Notes: generated by a model from the sequence alone, not told the origin. Shown: positions 1 to 9,122, numbered from the stretch's first letter. The stretch: 64,000 nt of DNA from Microbacterium sp. CSI-V (GCF_001984105.1 NZ_MTQM01000007.1:62001-126000), one strand, 5' to 3'. A program made the numbers and translations.

Positions 1-375
1 CACGGTCACGACGATCTGCACCTCGTTGCGGAGGCCGTCGACGAACGACGGTCGCAGCGGGCGGTCGATGAGACGGCATACGAGGATGGCCTCGGTGGAG
101 GGGCGACCCTCGCGGCGGAAGAACGAGCCGGGGATCTTTCCGGCGGCGTACGAACGCTCTTCGACGTCGACGGTCAGCGGGAAGAAGTCGAAGCCTTCAC
201 GCGGGTGCTTGCCGGCGCTGGTGGCCGAGAGAAGCATGGTCTCTTCGTCGAGGTACGCGGCGACCGCGCCCTGCGCCTGCTGCGCGAGACGGCCCGTTTC
301 GAAGCGAACGGTACGGGTGCCGAAACGACCGTTGTCGAGAACGGCCTCAGCGGCGGTGATTTCTGGACCTTCCAA
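1..375 (-). CDS. pnp: Polyribonucleotide nucleotidyltransferase (PNPase), N-terminal part
   Basis: First 125 codons of PNPase, a 3'-5' phosphorolytic exoribonuclease of RNA turnover; the rest lies beyond the left edge. The translation shows the first RNase PH domain with the family motifs [40 protein letters not shown] and [10 protein letters not shown]. The start is a TTG at 373-375 giving L(M)[11 protein letters not shown], preceded at 6 nt by a strong GGAGGGA ribosome binding site (revcomp of 380-386). It is thus one of the few genes here with a clear Shine-Dalgarno rather than a leaderless start. In many bacteria pnp directly follows rpsO; here rpsO is about 14 kb upstream on the same strand, so pnp must have its own promoter between 376 and 678. 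Confidence 0.93.
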   Translation of the reverse strand, partial: MEGPEITAAEAVLDNGRFGTRTVRFETGRLAQQAQGAVAAYLDEETMLLSATSAGKHPREGFDFFPLTVDVEERSYAAGKIPGSFFRREGRPSTEAILVCRLIDRPLRPSFVDGLRNEVQIVVTV

Positions 376-678
376 GAGGTCCCTCCTTCTTTGTTTAGGC
401 TCGGCGCCCCGTGTGGGCGACGAGCTGACATGCGAAGGAGCAGGAACAGGCAGAAAGGGCGCGCCGACTCGTCGGCCCGGAAATCCCGGCGACTGGCCAC
501 CAGTAGACGACCACCCGGCGTCATGACGGGGAGTCCACCACAGGGGACCAGCGTCTGCCGGCCTGCTCCGTGAGCTCATGTGTAGTTGAGCGGATGCCAT
601 GGCGGCATCCTCCGAGAGCCTATCAGGGCCGGGCTTTCGCGGCTGGTTCGACGCGGACGGGTGCCGTACCCTCGCCTC
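376..678. other. Intergenic region between divergent pnp and transglycosylase genes
   Basis: About 300 bases without a convincing gene. It holds the pnp ribosome binding site (380-386, minus strand), a small hairpin with arms GGATGCC at 592-598 and GGCATCC at 604-610, and the TACCCT hexamer at 667-672 that serves the plus-strand gene starting at 679. Nothing else stands out; small open frames here have no recognisable protein features. Confidence 0.6.
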
Positions 679-1992
679 ATGGGCCTCAGACGTCACACGC
701 GTCACACGGTCCTCGCGTGCGCCGTGGTCTGCGGTGCCCTCGCGATCGCTCCTCTCAGTCCGGCCGCGGCGGTCTCCGTCCGTTCCACGGCGGTGGGCGA
801 CGACGACCCCGCCGTGGCGGAGATCCGACAGCAGCTGGATGCCGCCGAAACCGCGGCCTCGTCCGCGTCGCGCCGCGCGCTCGACGCCTCCGCCGCGGCG
901 GAACGCGCGCGCCTGCTCGCGGAGAGCACGGCGGCCCGTGCGGAGTCGCTGACCGCCCAGAGCTCCACGGCCGACACGACCCTGACGGCGGCGAGCGCCC
1001 GCGCGGGCGCGAGTGCGGCGCGGCTGTACCGGTCGAGCGCCGGAGGCCCCCTCGTCGCGCAGCTGCTGACCACGGCCGAGCCTGACTCGCTGCTGGACCG
1101 TCTCGGCATCCTGGACAGGGTGACGGCGATGACGGCGCGGACCGCGAGCGAGGCCCGGAGCGCCGCGGACCTCGCGACATCGCTCCGCACGCAAGCCGAG
1201 GAGGCGCGCGCGGAGGCGGCCCGCCTCGCCACCGAGGCGGCGGCCACTGCCGCCCAGGCACAGACCGACGCGGATGCCGAGGCGGCCACGGTCGCAGCGA
1301 CCCAGGCCGAGCTGGACGCGCTGTACGCCCGGCTCGCCGCCCTTCGCGAGACGACCGCGGCACAGGAACGCGCGGCGCGTCTGGCCGCGCAGACGACGGC
1401 CCAGGCGGCCGACCCGGGCGGCGCGACCGGCGGCGGGGCGAGCGCGGGGTCCGGCGGGGGCGGTTCGAGCGGTGGCGCGTCGAGCGGCGGTTCGGCGACC
1501 ACGGGTGGTTCGAGCGGCGGCGGGACGGGCTCCGGTACCGGGACGAGCGGCGGCTCGGGTTCGAACGGATCCGGCTCCTCCGGCGGCGGGTCCGGCTCGG
1601 GCTCGAGCGGCAGCGGGTCGAGCGCGGGCGGATCGGGCTCCACCGGCGGGTCGGGCGGCACCACCGCGCCGGCGGGGCCGACCATGAGCCCCTCCGAGGC
1701 GCGCGACTACGCACGCGGCGCGCTCGGCGGATACGGGTGGGGCGACGACCAGTTCTCGTGCCTGGTGTCGCTGTGGAACCGGGAGTCCGGCTGGCGCGCG
1801 GACGCCCTCAATCCGTGGAGCGGTGCCTATGGCATCCCCCAGGCCCTCCCCGGCGAGAAGATGGCCGCAGCGGGGCTCGATTGGCGGACGAACGCCGCGA
1901 CGCAGATCGCGTGGGGCCTGTCGTACATCAGGTCGCGCTACGGCTCTCCCTGCGGGGCGTGGGCGCACTCCGAGTCGACCGGCTGGTACTGA
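679..1992 (+). CDS. Secreted lytic transglycosylase with coiled coil and Gly/Ser linker
   Basis: A 437-residue exported cell-wall enzyme predicted to cleave peptidoglycan glycan strands. Residues 1-35 form a signal peptide (basic start, hydrophobic core, cleavage near SPAAA). Residues about 45-245 are an Ala/Glu/Arg-rich coiled coil, 250-335 a Gly/Ser-rich linker, and 335-437 a compact SLT-like domain with [13 protein letters not shown] (the E of NRESGW is the expected catalytic acid), [10 protein letters not shown] and [10 protein letters not shown]. The ATG at 679 is chosen because TACCCT lies exactly 6 nt upstream, the leaderless pattern seen across the window; a longer frame from 586 would bury the signal peptide. 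The domain resembles actinobacterial aggregation-promoting-factor-like transglycosylases; the exact substrate is not shown. Confidence 0.85.
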   Translation: MGLRRHTRHTVLACAVVCGALAIAPLSPAAAVSVRSTAVGDDDPAVAEIRQQLDAAETAASSASRRALDASAAAERARLLAESTAARAESLTAQSSTADTTLTAASARAGASAARLYRSSAGGPLVAQLLTTAEPDSLLDRLGILDRVTAMTARTASEARSAADLATSLRTQAEEARAEAARLATEAAATAAQAQTDADAEAATVAATQAELDALYARLAALRETTAAQERAARLAAQTTAQAADPGGATGGGASAGSGGGGSSGGASSGGSATTGGSSGGGTGSGTGTSGGSGSNGSGSSGGGSGSGSSGSGSSAGGSGSTGGSGGTTAPAGPTMSPSEARDYARGALGGYGWGDDQFSCLVSLWNRESGWRADALNPWSGAYGIPQALPGEKMAAAGLDWRTNAATQIAWGLSYIRSRYGSPCGAWAHSESTGWY

Positions 1993-2024
1993 GCACCGCC
2001 CCTCCCGGTCCCGCCCGGCGCGTG

Positions 2025-2117
2025 CCGTGCACGCGAAGCCAGATCACGTGAAATGGACCACATCACACGCCCCGGCCGGGCCATACCGTGCGCATTCGGC
2101 CAGATCACGTGAAATGG
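2025..2117. repeat. Two direct repeats of CCAGATCACGTGAAATGG, 61-bp period
   Basis: An 18-base sequence occurs at 2039-2056 and again at 2100-2117; a CCGTGC also recurs at the same 61-bp offset (2025 and 2086). Each copy contains the 8-bp palindrome TCACGTGA. They lie between the stop of the transglycosylase gene and the stop of the convergent glycosyltransferase gene, so they are not in an obvious promoter. Confidence 0.8.
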
Positions 2118-2133
2118 CCGCCGCAGACCCCGC

Positions 2134-4098
2134 TCAGGACGACGCGCGCTGACGCTGGCGGTCTCCGCGCGTGGGCAGCTCGACGTAGCCCTCGTGCTTG
2201 GCGAGGATGCCGTCGCCGGCGGTCCGGCCGCGGATGCGGCGCCACACCCAGGGCAGGGCGTCGCGCGTGAGCCACCCGCCCTGCGGCACCTCGTCGTCGG
2301 CGTGCAGCGCCTCGTCGAGGCCGGACAGCTCCCCGGCGTCGGGCACGCCCAGCGCCTCGGCCGCGCGGTAGGCCACGAGGCGGTGGCCGCGCGAGCGCAG
2401 GTGCACCAGATCGTCGGCCCAGAGCGACAGGTCGCCGATCTCGGCGACGGCCTCGAGGTCGAGCAGGATCGCGCCGTGCGTGCGGGCGATCCGGCGGAGT
2501 TCGACGTTGTACGCGGCGAAGTGTCGGGCGAAGATCCGCGCCGCCGTCCGCCGCGGAAGGAACGTCGTCACCAGCAGCACGTCGGCGCCGGTGCGGCGGA
2601 CGGCACGCACGGCGGACTCCACCTCGGCCACGAGAGCCGGGATCACCGGGGCGGGACCGACGAGGTCGTTCGCGCCGATGAGGATCGACACGAGGTCGGG
2701 CTGGAGCGCCAGGGCGGCGGGGATCTGCTCGTCGATGAGGTGCCGCACCCGGCGGCTGCGCACCGCGAGGTTGGCGTAGCGGAACGGCCCGTCGTCACTG
2801 GTGTGGGCGAGGAGCTCCGCGAGGCGGTCCGCCCACCCGCGGAACTGACCCGACGGCATGCGCGAGGCATCGCACAGCCCCTCGGTGAGCGAGTCGCCGA
2901 GGGCGACGTAGCGCGTCCAGCGCCCGCGGGCGCGGGGCGCCGGCACCTCGGGACGCTCTCCCCCGCGCACGAGCATGCCTTCGTCGCGCGCGCGCAGCGC
3001 GGCCGCCTCGCGGTAGTGCCCGACGAGGTCGCGGGTCAGGGCCTCCCACGTCCGGCCCGCGACGGCGTCCCGCGCCGCGCGGGCGAACGCCTGCCGCTTG
3101 GAGTCGTCGCCGATGAGGTCGGCGACCCGCGCGCGGAGGTCGTCGAGGTCGCCCGGCTTGTACAGCCAGCCGTCCACGCTCGAGCGGACCAGGTCCAGCG
3201 GCCCGCCGACGCCCGTGGCCACGACCGGCACACCGCTCGCGAGAGCTTCCTGGATCGTCTGGCCGAAGGTCTCGCTCTCGCCGGGGTGCACGAACACGTC
3301 GAAGCCCGCCATCGTCCGCGCGAGGTCGACCCCCGACAGGTGCCCGGTGAAGACGGCATCCGGGATCGCCTTCTCCAGAGCCGGACGCGAGGGTCCATCT
3401 CCGACGATGACCAGGCGCGTCCCCGGCAGGTCGGCGAGCGCGCGCAGGTCGTCGACCTGCTTCTCGGGGGCGAGGCGGCCGACGTATCCGACGATGCGTT
3501 CACCGCCGGGCGCGACCGTGGCGCGCCAGGTCTCGTCGCGGTGCTCGGGTGCGAAGCGGACGGCATCCACTCCCCTCCCCCATCGGCGGATGCGGTCGAC
3601 GCCGAGCTCCTCGAGCTGACGGGTGGATGCCGACGACGGGGCGAGCGTCAGGGTCGCCCGGCGGTGGAGGCGGGTGACGTGCCCCGCGACCAGCGCGGTG
3701 GCCTGGGGAAGGCCGTATTTCTGGGCGTAGGAGATGACGTCGGTCTGGTAGACGGCGACCGAGGGGATCTTGAGAGCCTCGGCGGCCGCGAGTCCCTGCC
3801 AGCCGAGGACGAACGGGGATGCCAGGTGCACCACGTCGGGACGGAACTCCCGGAGCAGCGCGCCCAGGCGTGCGGCGCGGGCGAACACCACCCGCACCTC
3901 GGGATACGACGGCAGCGGCACCGAGCGCAGCAGCTCGGCGCGGGCGCCGTGCAGATCGGCGGTGACGTCTCCGGACTTGGGGGCGATCACGAGAGTCTCG
4001 TGACCAGCCTCCGCCAGATGACGGAGGACGTGCAGAACGGAACCGGTGACCCCGTTCATGTGCGGGAGGAAGGACTCGGCCAGCAGCGCGACTCTCAC
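2134..4098 (-). CDS. Fusion of GT4 glycosyltransferase and SGNH/GDSL hydrolase
   Basis: A 654-residue two-domain protein. Residues 1-380 are a GT-B family 4 glycosyltransferase (MRVALLAESFLPHMNGVTGS, then YVGRLAPEKQVDDL and the C-terminal donor-site region HPGESETFGQTIQEALASG), close in style to GDP-mannose-dependent alpha-mannosyltransferases of actinobacterial lipoglycan synthesis (MgtA type). Residues about 395-615 are an SGNH hydrolase with all blocks: GDSLTEG (Ser nucleophile), an Asn block near YANLAVRSRR, GANDL, and DLVHLRSRGH (Asp-His). The SGNH half could be a lipase or deacylase acting on the same glycan or glycolipid. The GTG start at 4098 follows CACCCT by 6 nt. No stop or new start separates the halves, so the fusion is seen directly; the pairing of functions is inference. 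Confidence 0.85.
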   Translation of the reverse strand: MRVALLAESFLPHMNGVTGSVLHVLRHLAEAGHETLVIAPKSGDVTADLHGARAELLRSVPLPSYPEVRVVFARAARLGALLREFRPDVVHLASPFVLGWQGLAAAEALKIPSVAVYQTDVISYAQKYGLPQATALVAGHVTRLHRRATLTLAPSSASTRQLEELGVDRIRRWGRGVDAVRFAPEHRDETWRATVAPGGERIVGYVGRLAPEKQVDDLRALADLPGTRLVIVGDGPSRPALEKAIPDAVFTGHLSGVDLARTMAGFDVFVHPGESETFGQTIQEALASGVPVVATGVGGPLDLVRSSVDGWLYKPGDLDDLRARVADLIGDDSKRQAFARAARDAVAGRTWEALTRDLVGHYREAAALRARDEGMLVRGGERPEVPAPRARGRWTRYVALGDSLTEGLCDASRMPSGQFRGWADRLAELLAHTSDDGPFRYANLAVRSRRVRHLIDEQIPAALALQPDLVSILIGANDLVGPAPVIPALVAEVESAVRAVRRTGADVLLVTTFLPRRTAARIFARHFAAYNVELRRIARTHGAILLDLEAVAEIGDLSLWADDLVHLRSRGHRLVAYRAAEALGVPDAGELSGLDEALHADDEVPQGGWLTRDALPWVWRRIRGRTAGDGILAKHEGYVELPTRGDRQRQRASS

Positions 4099-4231
4099 GC
4101 ATCCAGGGTGGGACCCGTGACCCCGCCGCGGCGTCGATCAGGGCCCGACGTTCGCGATGTTCACCGGATGCTCCGCGGCGGGTCACCGCCCCGTCGGCAT
4201 CCCGTCTCGATACGCGACGGAGAGTGACGTG

Positions 4232-4849
4232 ATGGACGGTATCGATGCGTGGCTCGGGCTGATCGCGGCGAGCCCGTGGGCGCTGCCCGCGATGGCGGCC
4301 CTCGTCTTCGCCGACGCGTTCCTCGTCGTCATCCCGGGCGAGGCGGCCGTCACCGCGTTCGGCGCGCTGGCCGTCGCCCACGGCACTCCCCCGCTCTTCG
4401 CCGTCATCCTCGTCGCGGGGGCGGCGGCCTTCTGCGGCGACCTCTGCTGCTACCTCGTGGGACGCGCCGTCGGTGTCGAACGCTGGGCGTGGATGCGCGG
4501 GCCGCGCGTCCGCACCGCTCTGGAGTGGGCGCGTGCCCGGCTCGAACGCAACGCCGCCGTCGTGCTGTTCACGGCGCGGTTCGTGCCGTTCGCCCGACTC
4601 GCGGTGAACCTCGCGGCGGGCGCCGCGCGGGTGAACCCGGCGCGCTACCTCGGGGTGGCCGCGGTCGCCGCGATGGCGTGGGCCGCGTACCAGGCCGTGA
4701 TCGGCGCCGTCGTCGCCGCGCTCGTCCCGGGCGGACCGGTGGTCGCGGTGATCGTCTCGATCGTGGTGGCCGTGGGGATCGGGGTCGGCATCGACCTCGT
4801 CCTCGCCCGCCGGGCGCGGAGGCGGGCCGCGCGCGACATCGCCGCGTAG
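4232..4849 (+). CDS. DedA family integral membrane protein
   Basis: A 205-residue DedA/SNARE-associated family protein. It shows the hallmark re-entrant segment FVPFARLAVNLAAGAARVNP, the proline-glycine VIPGEAAVTAFGAL, GDLCCYLVGRAVG, and several hydrophobic segments with a basic C-terminus (RRARRRAARDIAA). DedA proteins act in the inner membrane in undecaprenyl-phosphate or phospholipid translocation and membrane homeostasis; the role of this copy cannot be read from sequence. The ATG at 4232 is preferred because GGAGAG sits 7 nt upstream at 4219-4224; the frame is open further upstream without a better start. It is divergent from the glycosyltransferase fusion across about 130 bp. Confidence 0.85.
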   Translation: MDGIDAWLGLIAASPWALPAMAALVFADAFLVVIPGEAAVTAFGALAVAHGTPPLFAVILVAGAAAFCGDLCCYLVGRAVGVERWAWMRGPRVRTALEWARARLERNAAVVLFTARFVPFARLAVNLAAGAARVNPARYLGVAAVAAMAWAAYQAVIGAVVAALVPGGPVVAVIVSIVVAVGIGVGIDLVLARRARRRAARDIAA

Positions 4850-4858
4850 TCCGCGGGC

Positions 4859-5620
4859 TCAGCGCAGCGCGAGCGTGCGCTCCGCGGCATCCACGAGCTC
4901 GTCGCCGTAGGCCGGCCCGTGCCCGGCCGCGTGGACGGCGAGCGGATGCAGCTGGTGCAGGGGCACGCGCTCCCGCCACCCGGCGGTGAGGGGGTGCCGC
5001 CGGTCGTATGCGGCCAGGACGCGGTCGAGGAACGGGCAGCCGAACAGCGCGAGCATCGCCAGGTCGGTCTCGCGGTGCCCGCCGTGCGCCGCGGGATCGA
5101 TGAGCACCACACCATCGGGCGACCACAGGACGTTGCCCGCCCACAGGTCGCCGTGCAGTCGGGCGGGGGCGTCGTCGTCGTCGAAGGCCCCGGCGGCGAT
5201 CAACGCGCACGCCTGCCGCACGACCTCGGCCCCGGATGCCGAGAGGTTGCCCGCCGCGACGGCCGGGGCGAGGAACGGCTCGACGCGCTGTGCGGCGTAG
5301 AAGGCTCCCCACGTCGCTTCCGGCCGCGCCGGCTGGGTCCGCCGACCGATGAAGATGTCGCCCGTCCACCCCGGCGGCGGCGAGCCGAAGGCGGGCGCGC
5401 CGGCGTCGTGGGTCGCGGCGAGCGCGGCGCCGAACTCTTCCGCCGCGGCCGCGGTGGGGCGAACGGTCTCCACCCGCTCGAGCACGATGCGCGTCGGCCC
5501 GCTGTCGAGGACCTCCACCGTTCGAGCGCCGCCCGCGGCGGCGAGCCAGACCAGCCCCGCCGCCTCCGCGGCGAAGAATCCGTCCGGCGCATCGTCGCGG
5601 GACTTCACCAGCCGTTCCAT
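4859..5620 (-). CDS. Fructosamine kinase family protein
   Basis: A 253-residue small-molecule kinase of the fructosamine-3-kinase/aminoglycoside phosphotransferase fold. The catalytic loop is ARLHGDLWAGNVLW (HGDxxxxN) and the metal-binding segment is GVVLIDPAAHGGHRETDLAM (IDP). An N-terminal lobe carries FFAAEAAGLVWLAAAGG. Family members phosphorylate ketoamines so that glycated proteins are de-glycated; substrate identity here is inferred from the family only. The ATG at 5620 lies 6 nt after CAGACT on the minus strand and is preferred over a frame start 27 codons upstream, which would run into the divergent nuclease gene. Confidence 0.82.
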   Translation of the reverse strand: MERLVKSRDDAPDGFFAAEAAGLVWLAAAGGARTVEVLDSGPTRIVLERVETVRPTAAAAEEFGAALAATHDAGAPAFGSPPPGWTGDIFIGRRTQPARPEATWGAFYAAQRVEPFLAPAVAAGNLSASGAEVVRQACALIAAGAFDDDDAPARLHGDLWAGNVLWSPDGVVLIDPAAHGGHRETDLAMLALFGCPFLDRVLAAYDRRHPLTAGWRERVPLHQLHPLAVHAAGHGPAYGDELVDAAERTLALR

Positions 5621-5666
5621 CGCCCCAGTCTGTCGCGATGTCGGACGCCCGGGGCACGATGGGGCG

Positions 5667-6449
5667 ATGAGCGACGGTTTCGACCCCGACTTCCTCGGCA
5701 TCCCCCTGCCCCTGCCCTCCCCCGCCGTCCAGACGATCCGGCTCGACTACCCGCGGTTCTCCGTGCTGCTCGACCCGGAGCGCCGCTTCGCCGCCGTGAC
5801 GGGGGTGGTCATCGACGGAGCGACCCTTCTCGACCTCCCCCGCTCCGGCGAGTGGCGGCTCGATCCCCGGGCGCCGGAGTCGGCGCAGGCCGGTCCCGAG
5901 GTCTACAGCCGCAACGATCTCGACCGCGGCCACCTCGTCCGGCGCCGCGATCCGGGGTGGGGGTCTCCCGACGACGCTCGCGATGCCACCGCCGCCACGT
6001 TCTTCTACACCAACGCCGCTCCCCAGGCAGCCGGCTTCAACCAGTCCAAAGAGCTCTGGCTCGGCCTGGAGGACCACGTGCTCGCCTACGCCGAGAGCAC
6101 CGATCAACGGCTGGCGGTGTTCACCGCGCCGGTGCTCGGTCCGGACGACCCGCCCTACCGCGGCATCCGGGTGCCTCTGCGGTTCTGGAAGATCGCGGCG
6201 TGGCGCTCGGCCTCGGGCCTCGCCGCCGCGGGTTTCGTGCTCGACCAGACGTCGCTCGTCGACACCGCACAGGGGCTGCGGGTGCCGCCGCTCGGCGCGT
6301 TCCGCACGTTCCAGGTGCCGATCGACGACATCGCGGCCGAGGCGGGCATCGATGTCGGGCCGCTCGCCGGGGCGGACGTCCTCGCGCGACCCGGTGTGCG
6401 CCCCGTCGGGGTGCGCGAGCTGCACGACGCGGGCGACATCGTGCTCTGA
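5667..6449 (+). CDS. DNA/RNA non-specific endonuclease (NucA-like)
   Basis: A 260-residue beta-beta-alpha-Me nuclease. The diagnostic DRGHLVRRRDPGWG motif (catalytic His in DRGH) lies at about residues 88-101, followed by FFYTNAAPQAAGFNQ containing the Asn-rich metal-binding helix and WLGLEDHVL. The usual members are secreted, but no signal peptide is visible here (the start is MSDGFDPDFLGIPL), so it may act inside the cell or leave by another route. The ATG at 5667 is 6 nt after CACGAT. It overlaps the upstream extension of the divergent kinase frame, which supports the shorter kinase start. Confidence 0.85.
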   Translation: MSDGFDPDFLGIPLPLPSPAVQTIRLDYPRFSVLLDPERRFAAVTGVVIDGATLLDLPRSGEWRLDPRAPESAQAGPEVYSRNDLDRGHLVRRRDPGWGSPDDARDATAATFFYTNAAPQAAGFNQSKELWLGLEDHVLAYAESTDQRLAVFTAPVLGPDDPPYRGIRVPLRFWKIAAWRSASGLAAAGFVLDQTSLVDTAQGLRVPPLGAFRTFQVPIDDIAAEAGIDVGPLAGADVLARPGVRPVGVRELHDAGDIVL

Positions 6450-6468
6450 TCACGACGCGCGGCGGGTC

Positions 6469-7071
6469 TCAGCGCACGCGCACCGCGTGCAGCAGCGTGT
6501 CGATCGCGGCGTGCGTATGGCCCCCGCGCAATTCGGCGTCGCCGGTGCCGCGGACCACGCGTTCGCAGCGCTCGATGCGGAATCGCTCGTCGAGCGCGCC
6601 CCGGAGCAGCTCGGGCGTGTAGAGGATCGCCGGGTCGGACGGTCCGTGACCCCCGGCGGCGATGTTCTCGACGTCGTGCCCCAGAACCACCAGCGTGCCG
6701 CCCACACCGACCCATCCGGCGACGCGCGCGATCGCGGCGGCGTTGTCGTGCAGATGCAGGTAGCACGACACCACCAGATCGGCGGATGCCACGGGCTCCC
6801 ACGCGTGGACGTCGGCGCGGACCCACGTCACGGCGTCACCACCGGGTCGTGCGGCCGCGATCCCGAGGGCCTCGGCCGAGAAATCGACCCCGGTCACCGA
6901 CCATCCGCGCGCGGCGAGCCACAGCGCGGTGCGCCCGTCCCCGGTGGCCACGTCGATCGCGGTACCCGGGCGGAGCGTGTCGGCGATCTCGCGGACGACG
7001 GCGGGCGGCTCGCTCGCCCACACCCCTCCGGCCGAGGCTCGATAGCGCTCGTCCCACTGCGCGGCATCCAT
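6469..7071 (-). CDS. Class I SAM-dependent methyltransferase
   Basis: A 200-residue Rossmann-fold methyltransferase. Motif I is AIDVATGDGRTALWLA, followed by the acidic SAM-ribose residue in VTGVDFSAEAL, WVRADVHAWEP (motif II region) and LVVSCYLHLHD. It resembles TehB/thiopurine-methyltransferase-like enzymes that modify small molecules. The substrate is unknown. The ATG at 7071 is 6 nt after TAGGGT on the minus strand. It stands alone, convergent with the nuclease gene on one side and behind the reductase terminator on the other. Confidence 0.85.
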   Translation of the reverse strand: MDAAQWDERYRASAGGVWASEPPAVVREIADTLRPGTAIDVATGDGRTALWLAARGWSVTGVDFSAEALGIAAARPGGDAVTWVRADVHAWEPVASADLVVSCYLHLHDNAAAIARVAGWVGVGGTLVVLGHDVENIAAGGHGPSDPAILYTPELLRGALDERFRIERCERVVRGTGDAELRGGHTHAAIDTLLHAVRVR

Positions 7072-7184
7072 GCCCTCACCCTAGGGCCGCCGCGGAAGCT
7101 CGGCGATCCGCACGGTATCCGCGCGGATCCGCGCGACCGCACGGAGGCTGCGCGACTCCCCGAGCCGGCGCCGCCCGCACAGCA

Positions 7185-7220
7185 CGAAGCCCCGCCGTCC
7201 GCGAGGACGACGGGGCTTCG
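7185..7220 (-). terminator. Hairpin terminator after the FMN reductase gene
   Basis: Arms CGAAGCCCCGCCGTCC (7185-7200) and its partner at 7205-7220 pair over 16 bp with one mismatch around a GCGA loop, just downstream of the stop at 7229 on the minus strand. There is no strong T run, as is common in high-GC actinobacteria. Confidence 0.75.
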
Positions 7221-7228
7221 AAGGGCGG

Positions 7229-7873
7229 TCACTCGCCGGAGAGACCCCCGAGCAGGTGGCCGAAGGACTTCCCCGCGCCGAGATACGACGACGGGTCGTA
7301 CGGATCGGCGTCCTGCACGGGCTCCCGCGCGGCGATCGCGTCGGCGAACTCCCGAGCCGCGCGGTCGACGCGCGCCCCGAGGGGGGCGACCTCGTCGGCG
7401 TTCGACCCCCAGTCACTGGATGCCGCGAACACCCCGGTCGGAACCGGATTCGCGTGCAGGTAGGTGAACAACGGCCGGATGGCATAGTCGATCGCGAGCG
7501 AGTGCCGCGCGGTCCCCGCGTTGGCGCCGATGAGGACGGGGGTCCCGGTGAGCGCCTGCGGATCGAGCACGTCGATGAACGACTTGAACAGACCCGAGTA
7601 GCTCGTCGAGAAGATCGGGGTCACCACGATGACGCCGTCGGCGGAGACGACCGTGTTGATCATCTGCTCGAGCGCGGGCGGGGCGAATCCCGTCAGCAGG
7701 TTGTCCGTCAGGTCGTGGGCGTAGTCGCGCAGTTCGAAGACGTCGCTCGTGGCCTCGATCCCCCGCTCGCGGAGCTCGGCGAGCGCCGCGTGCGCGAGCC
7801 GGTCGCCCAGCATGCGCGTCGAGGAGGGGGTCGACAGCCCCGCGGTCACGACCGCGATACGGCGGGCGGCCAT
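7229..7873 (-). CDS. NADPH-dependent FMN reductase (CE1759-type)
   Basis: A 214-residue flavodoxin-fold reductase: AVVTAGLSTPSSTRMLGDRL is the FMN-phosphate loop, VTPIFSTSYSGLFKSFIDVL the isoalloxazine-side segment. It probably supplies reduced FMN to the monooxygenase encoded just upstream. The ATG at 7873 starts 1 nt after that gene's stop (7875-7877), so the two are translationally coupled. The pair 'LLM oxidoreductase plus CE1759 FMN reductase' is a recurrent two-component system in Actinobacteria. A longer frame reaching back into the upstream gene was rejected in favour of this start. Confidence 0.85.
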   Translation of the reverse strand: MAARRIAVVTAGLSTPSSTRMLGDRLAHAALAELRERGIEATSDVFELRDYAHDLTDNLLTGFAPPALEQMINTVVSADGVIVVTPIFSTSYSGLFKSFIDVLDPQALTGTPVLIGANAGTARHSLAIDYAIRPLFTYLHANPVPTGVFAASSDWGSNADEVAPLGARVDRAAREFADAIAAREPVQDADPYDPSSYLGAGKSFGHLLGGLSGE

Positions 7874-7874
7874 C

Positions 7875-9107
7875 TCAGGCACCCACCTTCGTCGCCGCGG
7901 CACCGAACGCGCTGCCGGCCTTCTTTGAGGCATCCTGGTACGGGCTTCCCGCGGTCAGGTTGTCACCGCGGTTGGCGGCGGGGACGGCCTGGCGGGGAGC
8001 GGCGCCCGCGTAGATCTTCTCGACGAGGTTCGCGTGCGTCGGAGCGTCGGGTACCTCGGCCGGACGGTTCTTCTGCAGCTCCTTGCGCAGGACGGGCACG
8101 ACCTCGCCGCCGAGGATGTCGAGCTGCTCGAGCACCGTCTTGGTCGGGAGACCGGCGTGGTCGATGAGGAACAGCTGACGCTGGTAGTCGCCGAACGTCT
8201 CGCGCATGGCGGCGTACCGGTCGATGATCTGCTGCGGCGAGCCGACGGTCAGCGGGGTCATCTCGCTGAAGTCCTCCAGGCTCGGGCCGTGGCCGTAGAC
8301 CGGGGCGTTGTCGAAGTAGGGGCGGAACTCCTTGACGGCGTCCTGCGAGTTGGACCGCATGAACACCTGGCCGCCGAGGCCGACGATCGCCTGCTGGGGC
8401 GTGCCGTGGCCGTAGTGGGCGTAGCGCTCGCGGTAGAGGGCAATGAGGCGCTGGTAGTGCTCCTTGGGCCAGAAGATGTTGTTGGCGAAGAAGCCGTTGC
8501 CGTAGAACGCGGCCTGCTCGGCGATCTCGGGCGTACGGATCGACCCGTGCCACACGAACGGGGGAACGCCGTCCAGCGGACGCGGGGTCGAGGTGAAGCC
8601 CTGCAGCGGGGTGCGGAACTTGCCCTCCCAGTCGACGACGTCCTCACGCCACAGCTTGTGGAGCAGGTCGTAGTTCTCGATGGTCAGCGGCAGGCCCTGG
8701 CGGATGTCCTTGCCGAACCAGGGGTAGACCGGGCCGGTGTTGCCGCGGCCCAGCATGAGGTCGGCGCGGCCGCCGGACACGTGCTGCAGCATCGCGAAGT
8801 CCTCGGCGATTTTCACCGGGTCGTTCGTGGTGATGAGGGTCGTGGAGGTCGTGAGGATCAACCGCTCGGTCTGGGCGGCGATGTAGGCGAGCGTCGTGGT
8901 CGGCGACGACGACCAGAACGGCGGGTTGTGGTGCTCGCCGAGGGCGAAGACGTCGAGGCCCACCTCTTCGGTGTGCTTCGCGATCGTGAGCGTGTCCTTG
9001 ATGCGCTGGGCTTCGCTCGGGGTCTTGCCGGTGGTCGGGTCCTGGGTGATGTCGCTCACCGTCATGACACCGAACTGCATTCCGGGCCAGTTGTTCGTCT
9101 CGTTCAC
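7875..9107 (-). CDS. LLM class flavin-dependent oxidoreductase (CE1758-type)
   Basis: A 410-residue luciferase-like monooxygenase with the TIM-barrel signatures MQFGVMTVSDITQDP, ALGEHHNPPFWSSSPTTTLA, RADLMLGRGNTGPVYPWFG and VGLGGQVFMR. Partnered with the FMN reductase gene 1 nt downstream, it is expected to use FMNH2 and O2 to oxidise an unknown organic substrate. The GTG at 9107 is chosen because AGGAGGGG sits a few bases upstream (revcomp of 9112-9119); an upstream extension to 9386 looks non-coding. A short dyad upstream (9123-9142) may carry regulation. Confidence 0.87.
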   Translation of the reverse strand: MNETNNWPGMQFGVMTVSDITQDPTTGKTPSEAQRIKDTLTIAKHTEEVGLDVFALGEHHNPPFWSSSPTTTLAYIAAQTERLILTTSTTLITTNDPVKIAEDFAMLQHVSGGRADLMLGRGNTGPVYPWFGKDIRQGLPLTIENYDLLHKLWREDVVDWEGKFRTPLQGFTSTPRPLDGVPPFVWHGSIRTPEIAEQAAFYGNGFFANNIFWPKEHYQRLIALYRERYAHYGHGTPQQAIVGLGGQVFMRSNSQDAVKEFRPYFDNAPVYGHGPSLEDFSEMTPLTVGSPQQIIDRYAAMRETFGDYQRQLFLIDHAGLPTKTVLEQLDILGGEVVPVLRKELQKNRPAEVPDAPTHANLVEKIYAGAAPRQAVPAANRGDNLTAGSPYQDASKKAGSAFGAAATKVGA

Positions 9108-9122
9108 GATGCCCCTCCTTTT

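Noticed and set aside
1430..1680. Dense GGCGGG/GGCTCG repeats in the transglycosylase gene
   Set aside because: They encode a Gly/Ser linker; codon-level low complexity, not a separate repeat element.
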